Positions 24,300-32,510 of a DNA stretch of 64,000 nt are shown piece after piece; position 1 is the stretch's first letter; every line of letters begins with the position of its first letter. The stretch covers positions 106,138 through 170,137 of the forward strand of contig NZ_JBLZPK010000039.1 in the NCBI RefSeq assembly GCF_049199905.1, given 5' to 3'. This stretch comes from Shinella sp032095155 (GTDB taxonomy: Bacteria > Pseudomonadota > Alphaproteobacteria > Rhizobiales > Rhizobiaceae). A program made the position numbers and the translations under genes. Below the pieces are notes generated by a model. The model searched no databases. It worked only from the letters and a program-made list of their open reading frames with translations, and was not told the origin of the DNA.

Positions 24300-25787
24300 T
24301 CAGGCTGCCGGCTTTTCGTCTGCGATCAACGCTCTCAGGGCCTCGATATCGGCGCCGAGCGGCCGGTCGTCCTCGTAGTGCGCCACTCTTGCACGGACCA
24401 TGGCATGCAATGCCGCCGTGCCGGGAGCGCGTTCGGCCGTGCCGGTCAGGAAGTCATGCGCCTGGACCGCGGCCATCAGTTCGATGGCGAGGATATGTTC
24501 GGCATTGTCGAGGATCGCGAGCAGTTTGTTGGCTGCCGCCGTCGGATGCGCGAGGAAGTCCTCCTGAAGGCCGGAGGTAATGCCGCCGTCCATGGCGGCA
24601 GGCGCGGCCAGACGGCGGTTTTCGTTGCTGAGCGCCGTCGCGGTATATTGCGCGATCATGAAGCCGGAATGGCTGCCAGCATCGCTGGCCAGGAAGGGCG
24701 GCAGGCCGCTGACCAGCGGATTGACCAGCCGATCCATGCGCCGCTCGCTCATCGCCGCGATCTGGGCGATGGCGGTCGCTAGACTATCGGCCGCCTGCCC
24801 GAGCGCGGGCGCCACGGCATGGGCCTGCGAGGACACGACCGGTTGATCCGGTGTGCCGGAAACGGCGGGATTATCGGTAACCGAAGCCAGTTCGCGATCG
24901 ACGACCGCGCCGCTCTGCTCGAATACATCCCAGGCCGCACCATGCGCATGGGGAACCGCGCGCAGGCTGAGTGCATCCTGCGTGCGCTTGCCGATGGCCG
25001 CCGCGATCAGGCCGCTGCCGGCAAGCCGCGCCCGCAGCGTCGCACCGACTTTGGCAATCCCCGCGGACGGGCGAAGCGCCAGAACGGCCTCGCCGAAAGC
25101 CGCCATCTGGCAACCGACCGCTTCGACCGTCAGCGCGGCGATCGCATCGGCCCATTCGAGCAGGTGCTCGGCACGCGACAAGGCGAGCGTGGAGAGACCC
25201 GTCGCGCAGGCCGTGCCGTTGACGAGGCTCAAACCCTCCTTGGCCTCCAGCACCAGCGGCGCGAGGCCGATGGCGGCGAGCGCCTCGCGGCCCGTCATCC
25301 GCTTGCCGCGCACGACGGCATGGCCCTCGCCGATCAGCACGAGGGCGATGTGCGCATTGTGGCTGAGATATCCGGCCGACCCCTTGGAGGGCACTTCGGG
25401 AATGCAATCCTCAGCCAGAAAGGCCGCGAGGTGGCCGACGACAACAGGGCGTACGCCCGAATGGCCATGGCTGAAATTGGCGATCTGGGCGGCGATGATC
25501 GACCGCACCGCGCGCGGCGGCAGAAGCGGGCCGACGCCGCAGGCATGGCTGAGCACGATATTGCGCGAAAGACGGCTCTGCGAGGCCACATCGACGACCG
25601 TATCGGAAAGCGCGCCGACGCCCGTATTGACGCCGTAAGCGCGAATGCCGGCCGCCACGATGGCATCGACGATTTTTCGCGCATGCGCGACGCGGGCGGT
25701 GGCGCGGTCGGAGAGGACAAGCGTGTCTCCCGTGCCGATCCGAGCGACCTCCCGCCAGGACAGTCCGCCGTCGAGAACGACGCTCAT
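24300..25787 (-). CDS. Histidine-ammonia-lyase-fold protein lacking the MIO triad
   Basis: A 495-residue homologue of HutH/PAL. Many family residues are present: Tyr51 in YGVNTGVG, His81 in SHACGVG, the Asn in LVNGTACATG, Arg in SLRAVP, and Glu in LQEDFLAH. The cofactor-forming Ala-Ser-Gly, normally in GSVGASGDLAPLAH, is absent: this protein reads GSAGYLSHNAH (residues 136-146), three residues shorter. The Tyr usually at position 280 is Ala (QDALSLR). So it cannot make MIO and is unlikely to deaminate histidine. MIO-less relatives such as ergothionase eliminate a better leaving group (trimethylamine), making a betaine-type substrate a reasonable guess. It overlaps the importer ATPase gene by 4 bp. 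Confidence 0.85.
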   Translation of the reverse strand: MSVVLDGGLSWREVARIGTGDTLVLSDRATARVAHARKIVDAIVAAGIRAYGVNTGVGALSDTVVDVASQSRLSRNIVLSHACGVGPLLPPRAVRSIIAAQIANFSHGHSGVRPVVVGHLAAFLAEDCIPEVPSKGSAGYLSHNAHIALVLIGEGHAVVRGKRMTGREALAAIGLAPLVLEAKEGLSLVNGTACATGLSTLALSRAEHLLEWADAIAALTVEAVGCQMAAFGEAVLALRPSAGIAKVGATLRARLAGSGLIAAAIGKRTQDALSLRAVPHAHGAAWDVFEQSGAVVDRELASVTDNPAVSGTPDQPVVSSQAHAVAPALGQAADSLATAIAQIAAMSERRMDRLVNPLVSGLPPFLASDAGSHSGFMIAQYTATALSNENRRLAAPAAMDGGITSGLQEDFLAHPTAAANKLLAILDNAEHILAIELMAAVQAHDFLTGTAERAPGTAALHAMVRARVAHYEDDRPLGADIEALRALIADEKPAA

Positions 25788-26560
25788 TGTTCACCGCCGA
25801 AGTAGCCGATGAACTGGCGGAAGGCCGGCGATGCGCCGCTGCCGAACATGTCATCCGGCGTGCCGCTGCTGTCGACAAGGCCCTGGCGCATGAAAACGAC
25901 GCGGTTGGAAACGTTGCGCGCAAAACTCATTTCGTGCGTGACGACAAGCATCGTCATGCCCTCTTCGGCCAGCGCGCGCATGACGCGCAGCACTTCGCCG
26001 ACCAGTTCCGGATCGAGCGCCGACGTCGGCTCGTCGAACAGCATGACTTTCGGCTTCATGGCGAGCGCGCGGGCAATGGCCGCACGCTGCTGCTGGCCGC
26101 CGGAGAGATGGGCGGGATAGGCATGGCGCTTGTCGGCGATACCGACCTTTTCGAGCAGCGCTTCCGCCTCGGCGATGCATTCGGCCTTCGGCCGCTTCAA
26201 CACATGGATGGGGCCTTCGATGACGTTCTGCAGGATCGTCATATGGGACCAGAGATTGAAGCTCTGGAACACCATGCCGAGTTCGGAGCGGATATGGTCC
26301 ACCTGCTTCTGGCTTTCCGGCCGGCTCTGGCCGTTCTTTTTCACCATGCGGATCTGTTCGCCATCGACGAATATCTCGCCGTCGCTGGCCGTTTCCAAGA
26401 GGTTGATACAGCGCAGGAAGGTCGATTTGCCGGAGCCGGAGGCGCCAAGCAGCGAAATCACGTCGCCGTCTTCGGCGTCGAGCGAAATGCCCTTCAGCAC
26501 CTCGTGATTGCCGAAACTCTTGCGGATATTGCGGACGGAAAGGCGGGTCACACCAGGCAT
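25784..26560 (-). CDS. Polar amino-acid ABC transporter ATP-binding protein (HisP type)
   Basis: The 258-residue ATPase of a polar amino-acid importer. Walker A is GASGSGKST (about residues 39-47), the signature is LSGGQQQRAAIARAL, Walker B is VMLFDEPTSALDPEL and the switch His is in VTHEMSFAR. Its residue pattern, including FQSFNLWSHMTILQNV, is of the HisP/OccP class. The gene lies 12 bp after a permease gene and overlaps the ammonia-lyase-like gene, joining transport with metabolism. Confidence 0.9.
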   Translation of the reverse strand: MPGVTRLSVRNIRKSFGNHEVLKGISLDAEDGDVISLLGASGSGKSTFLRCINLLETASDGEIFVDGEQIRMVKKNGQSRPESQKQVDHIRSELGMVFQSFNLWSHMTILQNVIEGPIHVLKRPKAECIAEAEALLEKVGIADKRHAYPAHLSGGQQQRAAIARALAMKPKVMLFDEPTSALDPELVGEVLRVMRALAEEGMTMLVVTHEMSFARNVSNRVVFMRQGLVDSSGTPDDMFGSGASPAFRQFIGYFGGEQ

Positions 26561-26572
26561 CGGGGGTCTCCC

Positions 26573-27280
26573 TCAGGCTTTGACGGCCGACGGCGAGGCC
26601 GCGCGGCGATGTTTGGAGAGCGAATATTCAAGCAGCGCCATGCCCTGCAGGATCAGGAAATTCAGCACGAGATAGATGAGCGCCGCACAGAGGAAGACCT
26701 CCATCGTGCGGTAGGTCTGCGAAATCAGCCGCTGGGCGACGCCGGTGACTTCCCAGACGGTGACGAGGGAGGCGAGCGCCGTCGACTTCATCATCAGCAC
26801 GATTTCCGTCGAATAGGCCGGAAGCGCATGGCGGAAGGCGATGGGTGCGATGATGCGGCGGACCAGCAGGAAACCCGACATGCCGATGGCGCGGGCCGCC
26901 TCGATCTCCTTCGGCGAGACGGCACGGATGCCGCTGCGGAAGATTTCCGCCGAATAGCCGGCCGTGCAGAGCGCGAGTGACAGGACGGCGCAGACAACGG
27001 GTTCACGCAGGAACGGCCACAGGAACGAATAGCGGATGACGCCGAACTGGCCGAGGCCATAGAAGACGAGGAACATCTGGATCAGGAGCGGCGAGCCGCG
27101 GAAGATGAAGATATAGCCCTTGGCGAAACCGGACAGGATCCGGTTGCCGGAAACCCGCATCGTGACGATCACCAGCGCCAGAAGGCAGCCGAAGAACACC
27201 GAGAGCGAGAAGAGGAGAAGCGTCATGGGCACGGCCTTGAGGAGCGTGACCATCGCGGAGGAAAGGAAGGCGATATCCAT
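26573..27280 (-). CDS. Polar amino-acid ABC permease (HisM type)
   Basis: A 235-residue permease with five to six membrane segments and the HisM/QM-family EAA loop KEIEAARAIGMSGFLLVRRI near residue 125. Its ATG shares one base with the stop of the upstream permease (TGATG), showing tight coupling. The two permeases form the heterodimeric channel. Confidence 0.9.
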   Translation of the reverse strand: MDIAFLSSAMVTLLKAVPMTLLLFSLSVFFGCLLALVIVTMRVSGNRILSGFAKGYIFIFRGSPLLIQMFLVFYGLGQFGVIRYSFLWPFLREPVVCAVLSLALCTAGYSAEIFRSGIRAVSPKEIEAARAIGMSGFLLVRRIIAPIAFRHALPAYSTEIVLMMKSTALASLVTVWEVTGVAQRLISQTYRTMEVFLCAALIYLVLNFLILQGMALLEYSLSKHRRAASPSAVKA

Positions 27281-28005
27281 CAGGCCTGCCCCATGGCTGC
27301 GGTCGGCATGCTGCGGTTGGCGCGCCGTTCGGCGCGGTTGAACACCCGGTCCGAAAAGCTGGTGAGCACCAGATAGAGAACGCCGCCGACGATGTAGAAG
27401 AGGAAATATTGCCGGGTCGAGCCTGCGGCCACCTGGCTGGTTCGCATCAACTCGGCAAGGCCGGTGACCGAGATCAGCGCCGAATCCTTCAGCGTGAGCT
27501 GCCAGACATTGCCGAGGCCGGGAATGGCGTAGCGCAGCACCTGGGGCATGACGACGCGCCGCAAGCGCAGCCCGCGGTTCATGCCGATCGCCGAGGCCGC
27601 TTCGAGCTCGCCCTTGGCGATGGCGAGATAGGCGCCGCGATAGACTTCGGCCTGGTAGGAGCCGGAGATGATGCCGACGGCAAGCGCCCCGGCCGCGAAG
27701 GACGGCAGGCCGAGAAAGCCCTCATAGCCGAGCCACTGGCCGACGGCGGTGACCGCAGACGAGCCGCCGAAATAGATGAGATAGATGATCAGCAGTTCCG
27801 GCACGCCGCGAAACACGGTCGTATAGACATTGCCGAGGCTGACCAAAAGCGCATTGCCCGATAGTTTGGCGGTCGCCACCACGGTGCCGAGCAGGGCTCC
27901 GATCAGAAGTGCGGTCGCCGTCACCGCCAGCGTCATCAGCGTGGCGACCAAAAGCAGCGCGCCCCACCCATTCTGGCCGAAGCCCAGCAGTTCCAAACTT
28001 GCCAT
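27280..28005 (-). CDS. Polar amino-acid ABC permease (HisQ type)
   Basis: A 241-residue permease with hydrophobic segments throughout. The EAA-type loop KGELEAASAIGMNRGLRLRR lies near residue 135. It is encoded between the binding protein (94 bp upstream) and the HisM-type partner, in the usual J-Q-M-P order of histidine/opine importers. Confidence 0.9.
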   Translation of the reverse strand: MASLELLGFGQNGWGALLLVATLMTLAVTATALLIGALLGTVVATAKLSGNALLVSLGNVYTTVFRGVPELLIIYLIYFGGSSAVTAVGQWLGYEGFLGLPSFAAGALAVGIISGSYQAEVYRGAYLAIAKGELEAASAIGMNRGLRLRRVVMPQVLRYAIPGLGNVWQLTLKDSALISVTGLAELMRTSQVAAGSTRQYFLFYIVGGVLYLVLTSFSDRVFNRAERRANRSMPTAAMGQA

Positions 28006-28099
28006 GTCCGTGTCCCGTCGATTGCGGCATCAAGCAAATGCGATACGGACCTCCGGCAGCGTTGCCGGAGGCCGCGATCGCGACGACGTATTGCGCGGC

Positions 28100-28942
28100 T
28101 TATTCCGCCGGGCTGACGTCGACCTTGAACCACTTCATCGACAGGTCTTTTACGGTTCCATCGGCCAGCGCCGACTTGATGGCCTCGTTGAACTTGTCGC
28201 GCAGATCCGTATCCGCCTTGCGGATGCCGAGACCTTCGCCTTCGCCCCAGATCGGGCCGACGATTTCCGGACCGGTGAAGGCCAGCGCGCCGTTCGCCGC
28301 AGCAAAAGCGTTGCCGAAATAGACGGCATCGTCGAAGCCGAGATCGATACGGCCGTTCTGGAGGTCCAGATCGCGCTCTGCACCGGTCTTGTATTCACGG
28401 ATTTCGGAGGTCGCGCCGAAATTGTCATAGATGAACTTCGCATAGACGGTCGCGGCCTGGATGCCGATCGTCTTGCCGGCGAAGGCTTCCTTCAGCGTGT
28501 CGATTTCCTTCACGCCGGTCTGGCCTGCCGTCATCTTGATGATGGCGCCCGTTCCGGCCGCCTTGGCCAGCGGGCTGTCGGCTGCCGTCGCGAAGGCCGC
28601 CGGGGTTGCGGCATAGGGAATGGTGAAGTCGATGATCTGCTTGCGCTCTTCGGTGATCGACAGCGCGTCCATGATCACGTCGAACTTGCCGGCGTTCAGG
28701 GCCGGGATCATGCCGTCCCAGTCGGAAGCGACCAGCGTGCATTCGATCTTGGCGCGTTCGCACAGCACCTTGGCGAGTTCCGGCTCGAAACCGCCCAGCG
28801 TGCCGTCGGCATTGGTGAGGTTCCAGGGCGCATAGGCGCCTTCGAGCGTGATCGTCGCCGTCTTCCAGTCCTTGGCGAGGGCCGGGGCGGAGAGCGCTGC
28901 CAAAGCAGCCGCGCCCGCAAGAATGATTTTCCGCAGTTCCAT
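28100..28942 (-). CDS. Periplasmic polar amino-acid-binding protein (HisJ/LAO type)
   Basis: A 280-residue solute-binding protein, signal peptide about 1-22 (cleavage after APALA). The mature start ATITLEGAYAPWNLTN and the motif DVIMDALSITEERKQIIDFT are typical of the lysine/arginine/ornithine/histidine-binding family. ATG 28942 is used because the signal peptide starts there; a longer frame to 29041 adds a non-signal extension. It is the first gene of the operon running to 23142, divergent from the HutC-type regulator gene with a palindrome between them. Confidence 0.9.
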   Translation of the reverse strand: MELRKIILAGAAALAALSAPALAKDWKTATITLEGAYAPWNLTNADGTLGGFEPELAKVLCERAKIECTLVASDWDGMIPALNAGKFDVIMDALSITEERKQIIDFTIPYAATPAAFATAADSPLAKAAGTGAIIKMTAGQTGVKEIDTLKEAFAGKTIGIQAATVYAKFIYDNFGATSEIREYKTGAERDLDLQNGRIDLGFDDAVYFGNAFAAANGALAFTGPEIVGPIWGEGEGLGIRKADTDLRDKFNEAIKSALADGTVKDLSMKWFKVDVSPAE

Positions 28943-29025
28943 GTGAAGACTCCTCTGAGGTTCGTTGATCGTCGTTGCCTGCCGATCTGCGCCGGCTTGC
29001 CGCCATCGCTTATGCTCTGGGGAAG

Positions 29026-29042
29026 TTGTATATGGTACCATA
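29026..29042. promoter_or_regulatory. Candidate operator of the HutC-like regulator
   Basis: Contains the perfect 12-bp palindrome TATGGTACCATA (29031-29042), preceded by TTGTA, in the divergent region between the binding-protein gene and the GntR-family gene. TTGTATATGG recurs at 29872-29881 just after the regulator gene, which supports it as a recognition motif. Confidence 0.5.
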
Positions 29043-29115
29043 AGAAAAAATTTGTGTTATGCAAGATGGAAGTTTAGATTTTTGGAAATTGAGCGGAATA
29101 TCGAAGGATGCGGCG

Positions 29116-29871
29116 ATGAAACGTGGCGGCGAAATGCGCAGGGAGCTGGCGGCGAACGACGCAACACCCCTCTATGCCGGCGTCAAGCAGATCATCCTCG
29201 ACCGCATCCACAGCGGTGAATGGCCGCCGAAATACCGCGTACCCTCGGAAAACGAACTGGTGGCTGAACTCGGCGTCAGCAAAATGACCGCCAACCGGGC
29301 ACTGCGGGAACTGGCAAATGAAGGCGAGCTCGTCCGCATCCAGGGCATCGGCTCGTTCGTCGCCGAGCGCAAGGGTGTGTCGGCACTGTTCGAGGTGCGC
29401 AACATCGCCGAAGAGATCGCGGAACGCGGCCATATCCACGAAGCCAAGGTGGTTGCGCTGGCAAAAGCCTCGGCGCCGCCGGATGTTGCGGACGCTTTGG
29501 GGTTGGAGATCGGCGCGCCGGTCTTTCACTCTCTCATCGTTCACAGCGAGGAGGGGGTGCCGGTCCAGATCGAGGATCGATACGTTCATCCGGGTGTCGC
29601 GCCTGATTATCTCAGTCAGGATTTTTCCGCCATCACGCCCAATGCCTATCTCTCGGCCGTCGCGCCGCTCAGCGGTTCGGAACATGTCGTCGAGGCGACG
29701 GTGCCGCAGCCGTGGGAATGCAAGCTGCTGATGATCCTGAAAACCGAGCCCTGCCTGATGATCCGCCGCCGGACCTGGTCGGATCGCAACATCGTCTCGA
29801 CCGCCCGGATCATTTATCCCGGCCAGCGCTATCGGCTGGAAAGCCGCAGCGGAACCATACCAGTTCCGTGA
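29116..29871 (+). CDS. GntR-family regulator with UTRA domain (HutC-like)
   Basis: A 251-residue transcription factor. The winged helix-turn-helix is at about residues 15-85, with WPPKYRVPSENELVAELGVS and KMTANRALRELANEG, very close to HutC. The rest is a UTRA ligand-binding domain that in HutC senses urocanate. ATG 29116 is chosen for the AAGGA 8 bases ahead; an in-frame ATG at 29059 has no ribosome-binding site. It is divergent from the amino-acid importer and lyase-like operon and probably represses it. Because the lyase homologue here is atypical, its inducer may be a urocanate analogue instead of urocanate. Confidence 0.88.
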   Translation: MKRGGEMRRELAANDATPLYAGVKQIILDRIHSGEWPPKYRVPSENELVAELGVSKMTANRALRELANEGELVRIQGIGSFVAERKGVSALFEVRNIAEEIAERGHIHEAKVVALAKASAPPDVADALGLEIGAPVFHSLIVHSEEGVPVQIEDRYVHPGVAPDYLSQDFSAITPNAYLSAVAPLSGSEHVVEATVPQPWECKLLMILKTEPCLMIRRRTWSDRNIVSTARIIYPGQRYRLESRSGTIPVP

Positions 29872-29886
29872 TTGTATATGGAACAT
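29872..29886. promoter_or_regulatory. Second copy of the TTGTATATGG motif
   Basis: TTGTATATGGAACAT directly follows the regulator stop codon and repeats ten bases of the site at 29026. It is a half-palindrome only. It could be an auxiliary operator or a remnant; the function is uncertain. Confidence 0.3.
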
Positions 29887-29963
29887 GGCGTTTTACACAT
29901 AATTCGCGCGCCGGATAGCCGGCACGCGGCATGGCGGGGCGCGAAAGCGCCGGTTTGCCAGCG

Positions 29964-31364
29964 TTACCGCAATCCCAGGCCGATATTGACGATCGCCAGC
30001 AGGGTGACGACGACAAAGGCGGTGGCGAGGATCGTCGTCTGAATCCAGCGCCGGTGTTCGGCCGTGTCCGCGGGGGCGAGTTGCACGGCCATCTCGATCT
30101 TGCCCGGCGAGGCCATGAGCAGGAACGCGGCGGCGACATTGTGGATAGCCATGAACCACAGCACATCGACGCCGAGCGAGCGGGCGATTTCCGCCTGCGT
30201 GGCGGCGAACATGGCGTTGGCGCCGCTGTTCGAACCGGTGACGAACCCGCCGATCGCGCCGACGAACGGGGCGGCGGCGAGATAGAGCGGGCCGGCGCCG
30301 GCCAGGGTCTGCGCCAGAAAGGCCGCCATGCCCGAGATCGCCATCAGCACGCCCAGCAGGATGAACAGGCCCGTGACCGGCGCAACCTGCCTCCAGGCGG
30401 TCCATGCGCGCCGCACCGGCTGCGCGGCTGGTCGCCCTCGGGCAAACCATCCGGCCGCGATGAACAGCCAGAGGGCGGGCGATGCGATATAGCGCCAGCC
30501 TTCGGACAAACCGGCAAGCTTCACGATCAGGCCTGCGGCCAGCACCCCGCCAAGCAGGACGCCATAGGCGCCAAGCGACCTGCGGCCGGAAGGGCCCAGG
30601 GATAGGGTGTCCTGCTGGCGGCCGCGCAGCAGATGGAAGGTGATCATGACGAGCGCGCCGAGGGCGCCGGCGGGTGCCGTGCCGAACAGCGTGTTGGCCA
30701 CCGTGACCGCGATCGTCAGGGCCATGCCGGAAAGCGCGCCCTGCAGGACGGCGGTGCCCCGGTTTACCGGTGGGCTGGCAAGCCATGCGGCGACGACGCC
30801 GGAGACGACGAACGGAATGAGGCTGATGACGCCGGAGACGACGCCCAGCGTGGGGAAGGGAACGCCGGCCATGGTGGCGGCGATCAGGGTTCCCGGACCC
30901 ATCGAGCCCCAGGGGACGGCGCACAATCCGAGCAGGCCGATAACCACCACCTTGCGCGCCGGCAGGCCGAAGTAGGCCAGAAGCGGAATGCCGATGGTGA
31001 CACCGATGCCGAACCCGGTGAGCGATTCGGCAAAGGGCGTGATGCCGTGCACGACGAGCAGGATAGCGCCGACGCCGTGCCCCGCCCGTCCACGGATCCA
31101 CTTTGCGAGCGAAGACTGTCCGCCGGCATCGCGCAGTACCTCGGAGAGCAGCAGGCCGCCGGCGACGATCAGCAGGACCTCCGCCATGATGGGCAGCCAC
31201 CGCATCGCGGCGGCGGCCATGCCGTCGGCGGGGATCGGGAAGGCAAGAAGGATCGCCAGAATGGCCGAGCCCGTGCCGAGAAGGGCGGCGTGCAGAGACC
31301 TCGCACCGAAGGAGAGGGCGAGGATGGTGGACAGAACCGGCAGTGCGCTTAGGATGAGGATCAT
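29964..31364 (-). CDS. L-lactate permease-family transporter
   Basis: A 466-residue integral membrane protein of the LctP/LldP family with about 12-14 hydrophobic segments. Recognisable stretches are HGITPFAESLTGFGIGVTIG (about residues 105-125), WGSMGPGTLIAATMAGVPF and FVTGSNSGANAMFAATQ, all typical of lactate/glycolate permeases. The ATG at 31364 is preferred over upstream in-frame starts because these overlap the operator region. It is divergent from an XRE-cupin regulator with only 54 bp between the two starts. The substrate is probably a short hydroxy- or oxo-acid, but the family name does not prove lactate. Confidence 0.82.
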   Translation of the reverse strand: MILILSALPVLSTILALSFGARSLHAALLGTGSAILAILLAFPIPADGMAAAAMRWLPIMAEVLLIVAGGLLLSEVLRDAGGQSSLAKWIRGRAGHGVGAILLVVHGITPFAESLTGFGIGVTIGIPLLAYFGLPARKVVVIGLLGLCAVPWGSMGPGTLIAATMAGVPFPTLGVVSGVISLIPFVVSGVVAAWLASPPVNRGTAVLQGALSGMALTIAVTVANTLFGTAPAGALGALVMITFHLLRGRQQDTLSLGPSGRRSLGAYGVLLGGVLAAGLIVKLAGLSEGWRYIASPALWLFIAAGWFARGRPAAQPVRRAWTAWRQVAPVTGLFILLGVLMAISGMAAFLAQTLAGAGPLYLAAAPFVGAIGGFVTGSNSGANAMFAATQAEIARSLGVDVLWFMAIHNVAAAFLLMASPGKIEMAVQLAPADTAEHRRWIQTTILATAFVVVTLLAIVNIGLGLR

Positions 31365-31378
31365 GGGAAATACCAATA

Positions 31379-31392
31379 TTGCATATATGCAA
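31379..31392. promoter_or_regulatory. Operator-like palindrome TTGCATATATGCAA
   Basis: A perfect 14-bp palindrome in the 54-bp divergent region, 15 bp from the permease start. An imperfect copy with the same TTGC-N6-GCAA frame lies 20 bp away, on the same face of the helix. It is probably the binding site of the adjacent XRE-cupin regulator. Confidence 0.65.
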
Positions 31393-31398
31393 ATTATT

Positions 31399-31412
31399 TT
31401 GCCTATGTGCAA
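31399..31412. promoter_or_regulatory. Second TTGC-N6-GCAA operator-like site
   Basis: TTGCCTATGTGCAA keeps the outer TTGC/GCAA of the palindrome at 31379-31392, centre-to-centre 20 bp. It ends 6 bp before the regulator start and could give autorepression. Confidence 0.55.
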
Positions 31413-31418
31413 AAGTCA

Positions 31419-31985
31419 ATGATCGAGGTGACTTTGGAAACGGAAACACAGGAGCAGGACATCCGCTTCGGCAATGCGGTGCGCACGCGCCGCACGCAGC
31501 TGGGCGTGACGCTCGATCAGCTTGCCGAAACCAGCGGCGTTTCGGCCGCCGCGCTCTCCCGCGTCGAGCGCGGTCTTCTCAGCCCGAGCCTGCGCAATGC
31601 GCTGGCAATCGCGCGGGGTCTCGGATGCGAGCTTTCAGAGTTGGTCGAACGGGAGAGTGCCGAAATCATCCGGGCCGGCGAGAACCTTCGTTTCTACGAT
31701 GAAGCGACGGGGATCGAGCGGCTCGCGCTGGCGCGGCCGAGCCCGGATATCGAGCTTCTGGCCTACACCGTCCCGCCCGGTGCCGTGTCGAGCCGGTTTG
31801 CTGCCCACAAACCGGGGAGCCGGGAGATTTTCCATATTCTGTCCGGCCGTCTCGAAATCCATGCACAGGAGACGGTGACGCTGGAAACCGGCGATACCGT
31901 CGTTCTGCGCGTGGATTGCGAACATTGGTTCGCCAATGTCGGAGATGATCCGGTGCGTCTCATCCTGACGATCCTCAGCCCTTGA
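31419..31985 (+). CDS. XRE-family regulator with C-terminal cupin domain
   Basis: A 188-residue regulator. The lambda-repressor-like helix-turn-helix is at about residues 20-70 (LGVTLDQLAETSGVSAAALS). A cupin ligand-sensing domain occupies about residues 105-185, with FHILSGRLEIH and a late DCEHWF motif. ATG 31419 is chosen over an in-frame GTG at 31407 that lies inside an operator-like repeat. It is divergent from a lactate-permease-family gene and likely controls it. Regulators of this layout respond to small metabolites bound in the cupin. Confidence 0.85.
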   Translation: MIEVTLETETQEQDIRFGNAVRTRRTQLGVTLDQLAETSGVSAAALSRVERGLLSPSLRNALAIARGLGCELSELVERESAEIIRAGENLRFYDEATGIERLALARPSPDIELLAYTVPPGAVSSRFAAHKPGSREIFHILSGRLEIHAQETVTLETGDTVVLRVDCEHWFANVGDDPVRLILTILSP

Positions 31986-32030
31986 AACAGCGCCCTCCGG
32001 GCACTGCCGAAACGGCCGGGGCGGGATCGG

Positions 32031-32336
32031 CTAGATCCCGGACCCATCGAGCTGCTGGGCGTCCTCGCCTTCCCAGGGGGAGGGCGCGGCGGCGCGGTTG
32101 AGACTGGCCGAGGGCATCGGCATCCAACACTTCAGCTCCGGTTCGGCATATTCGATGATGCAGCCGGGGGCGGAATCGGAGGCGCGCCAGCCTTCCGCGC
32201 CGAACCGGTCGCCATGCGACCAGTAGGCGACATCGACTTCGGCCGCACCCTGTTCCGACGAGCGGACCGTGACGAGGATTCGGCTGCCGTCCCTCGGCGC
32301 ACTTGTCATATGACGCCACCGCTCTGGCTGATCCAT
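32031..32336 (-). CDS. Small conserved-type protein with SAPRDG motif, function unknown
   Basis: A 101-residue protein with a near-perfect ribosome-binding site (AGGAGG) before ATG 32336, which supports it as a real gene. It opens with WRHMTSAPRDGSRILV, resembling the W-x-x-(M/I)-x-(T/S)-A-P-(R/K)-D-G start seen in many small uncharacterised bacterial and phage proteins, then has WRASDSAPG and CWMPMPSA. No signal peptide or membrane segment. I cannot assign a function. Confidence 0.65.
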   Translation of the reverse strand: MDQPERWRHMTSAPRDGSRILVTVRSSEQGAAEVDVAYWSHGDRFGAEGWRASDSAPGCIIEYAEPELKCWMPMPSASLNRAAAPSPWEGEDAQQLDGSGI

Positions 32337-32510
32337 CGTCTGTCCTCCTGCTTCACTGCGGGAAGTGTCGCGCTGCCGTCGAACCGGGTCAACCCAAACT
32401 TTGCACGACTTCGTTCCTTTCTTTCTGCCGGTCGTGCAGGCTTAAATATCCCCTTGTTGTGGTGCTGACCCGAGTAAGAACAATATCGGCGGAAGCCGTT
32501 TGAACGCCGA

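Noticed and set aside
24300..25787. Calling this gene hutH
   Set aside because: The MIO-forming triad is missing, so the standard histidine ammonia-lyase function and symbol are not supported.
32303..32503. Short plus-strand frame with two Cys-x-x-Cys pairs overlapping the start of the small SAPRDG protein gene
   Set aside because: No ribosome-binding site, overlaps the AGGAGG and start of the minus-strand gene, and has an abrupt composition; the zinc-ribbon look is probably chance.
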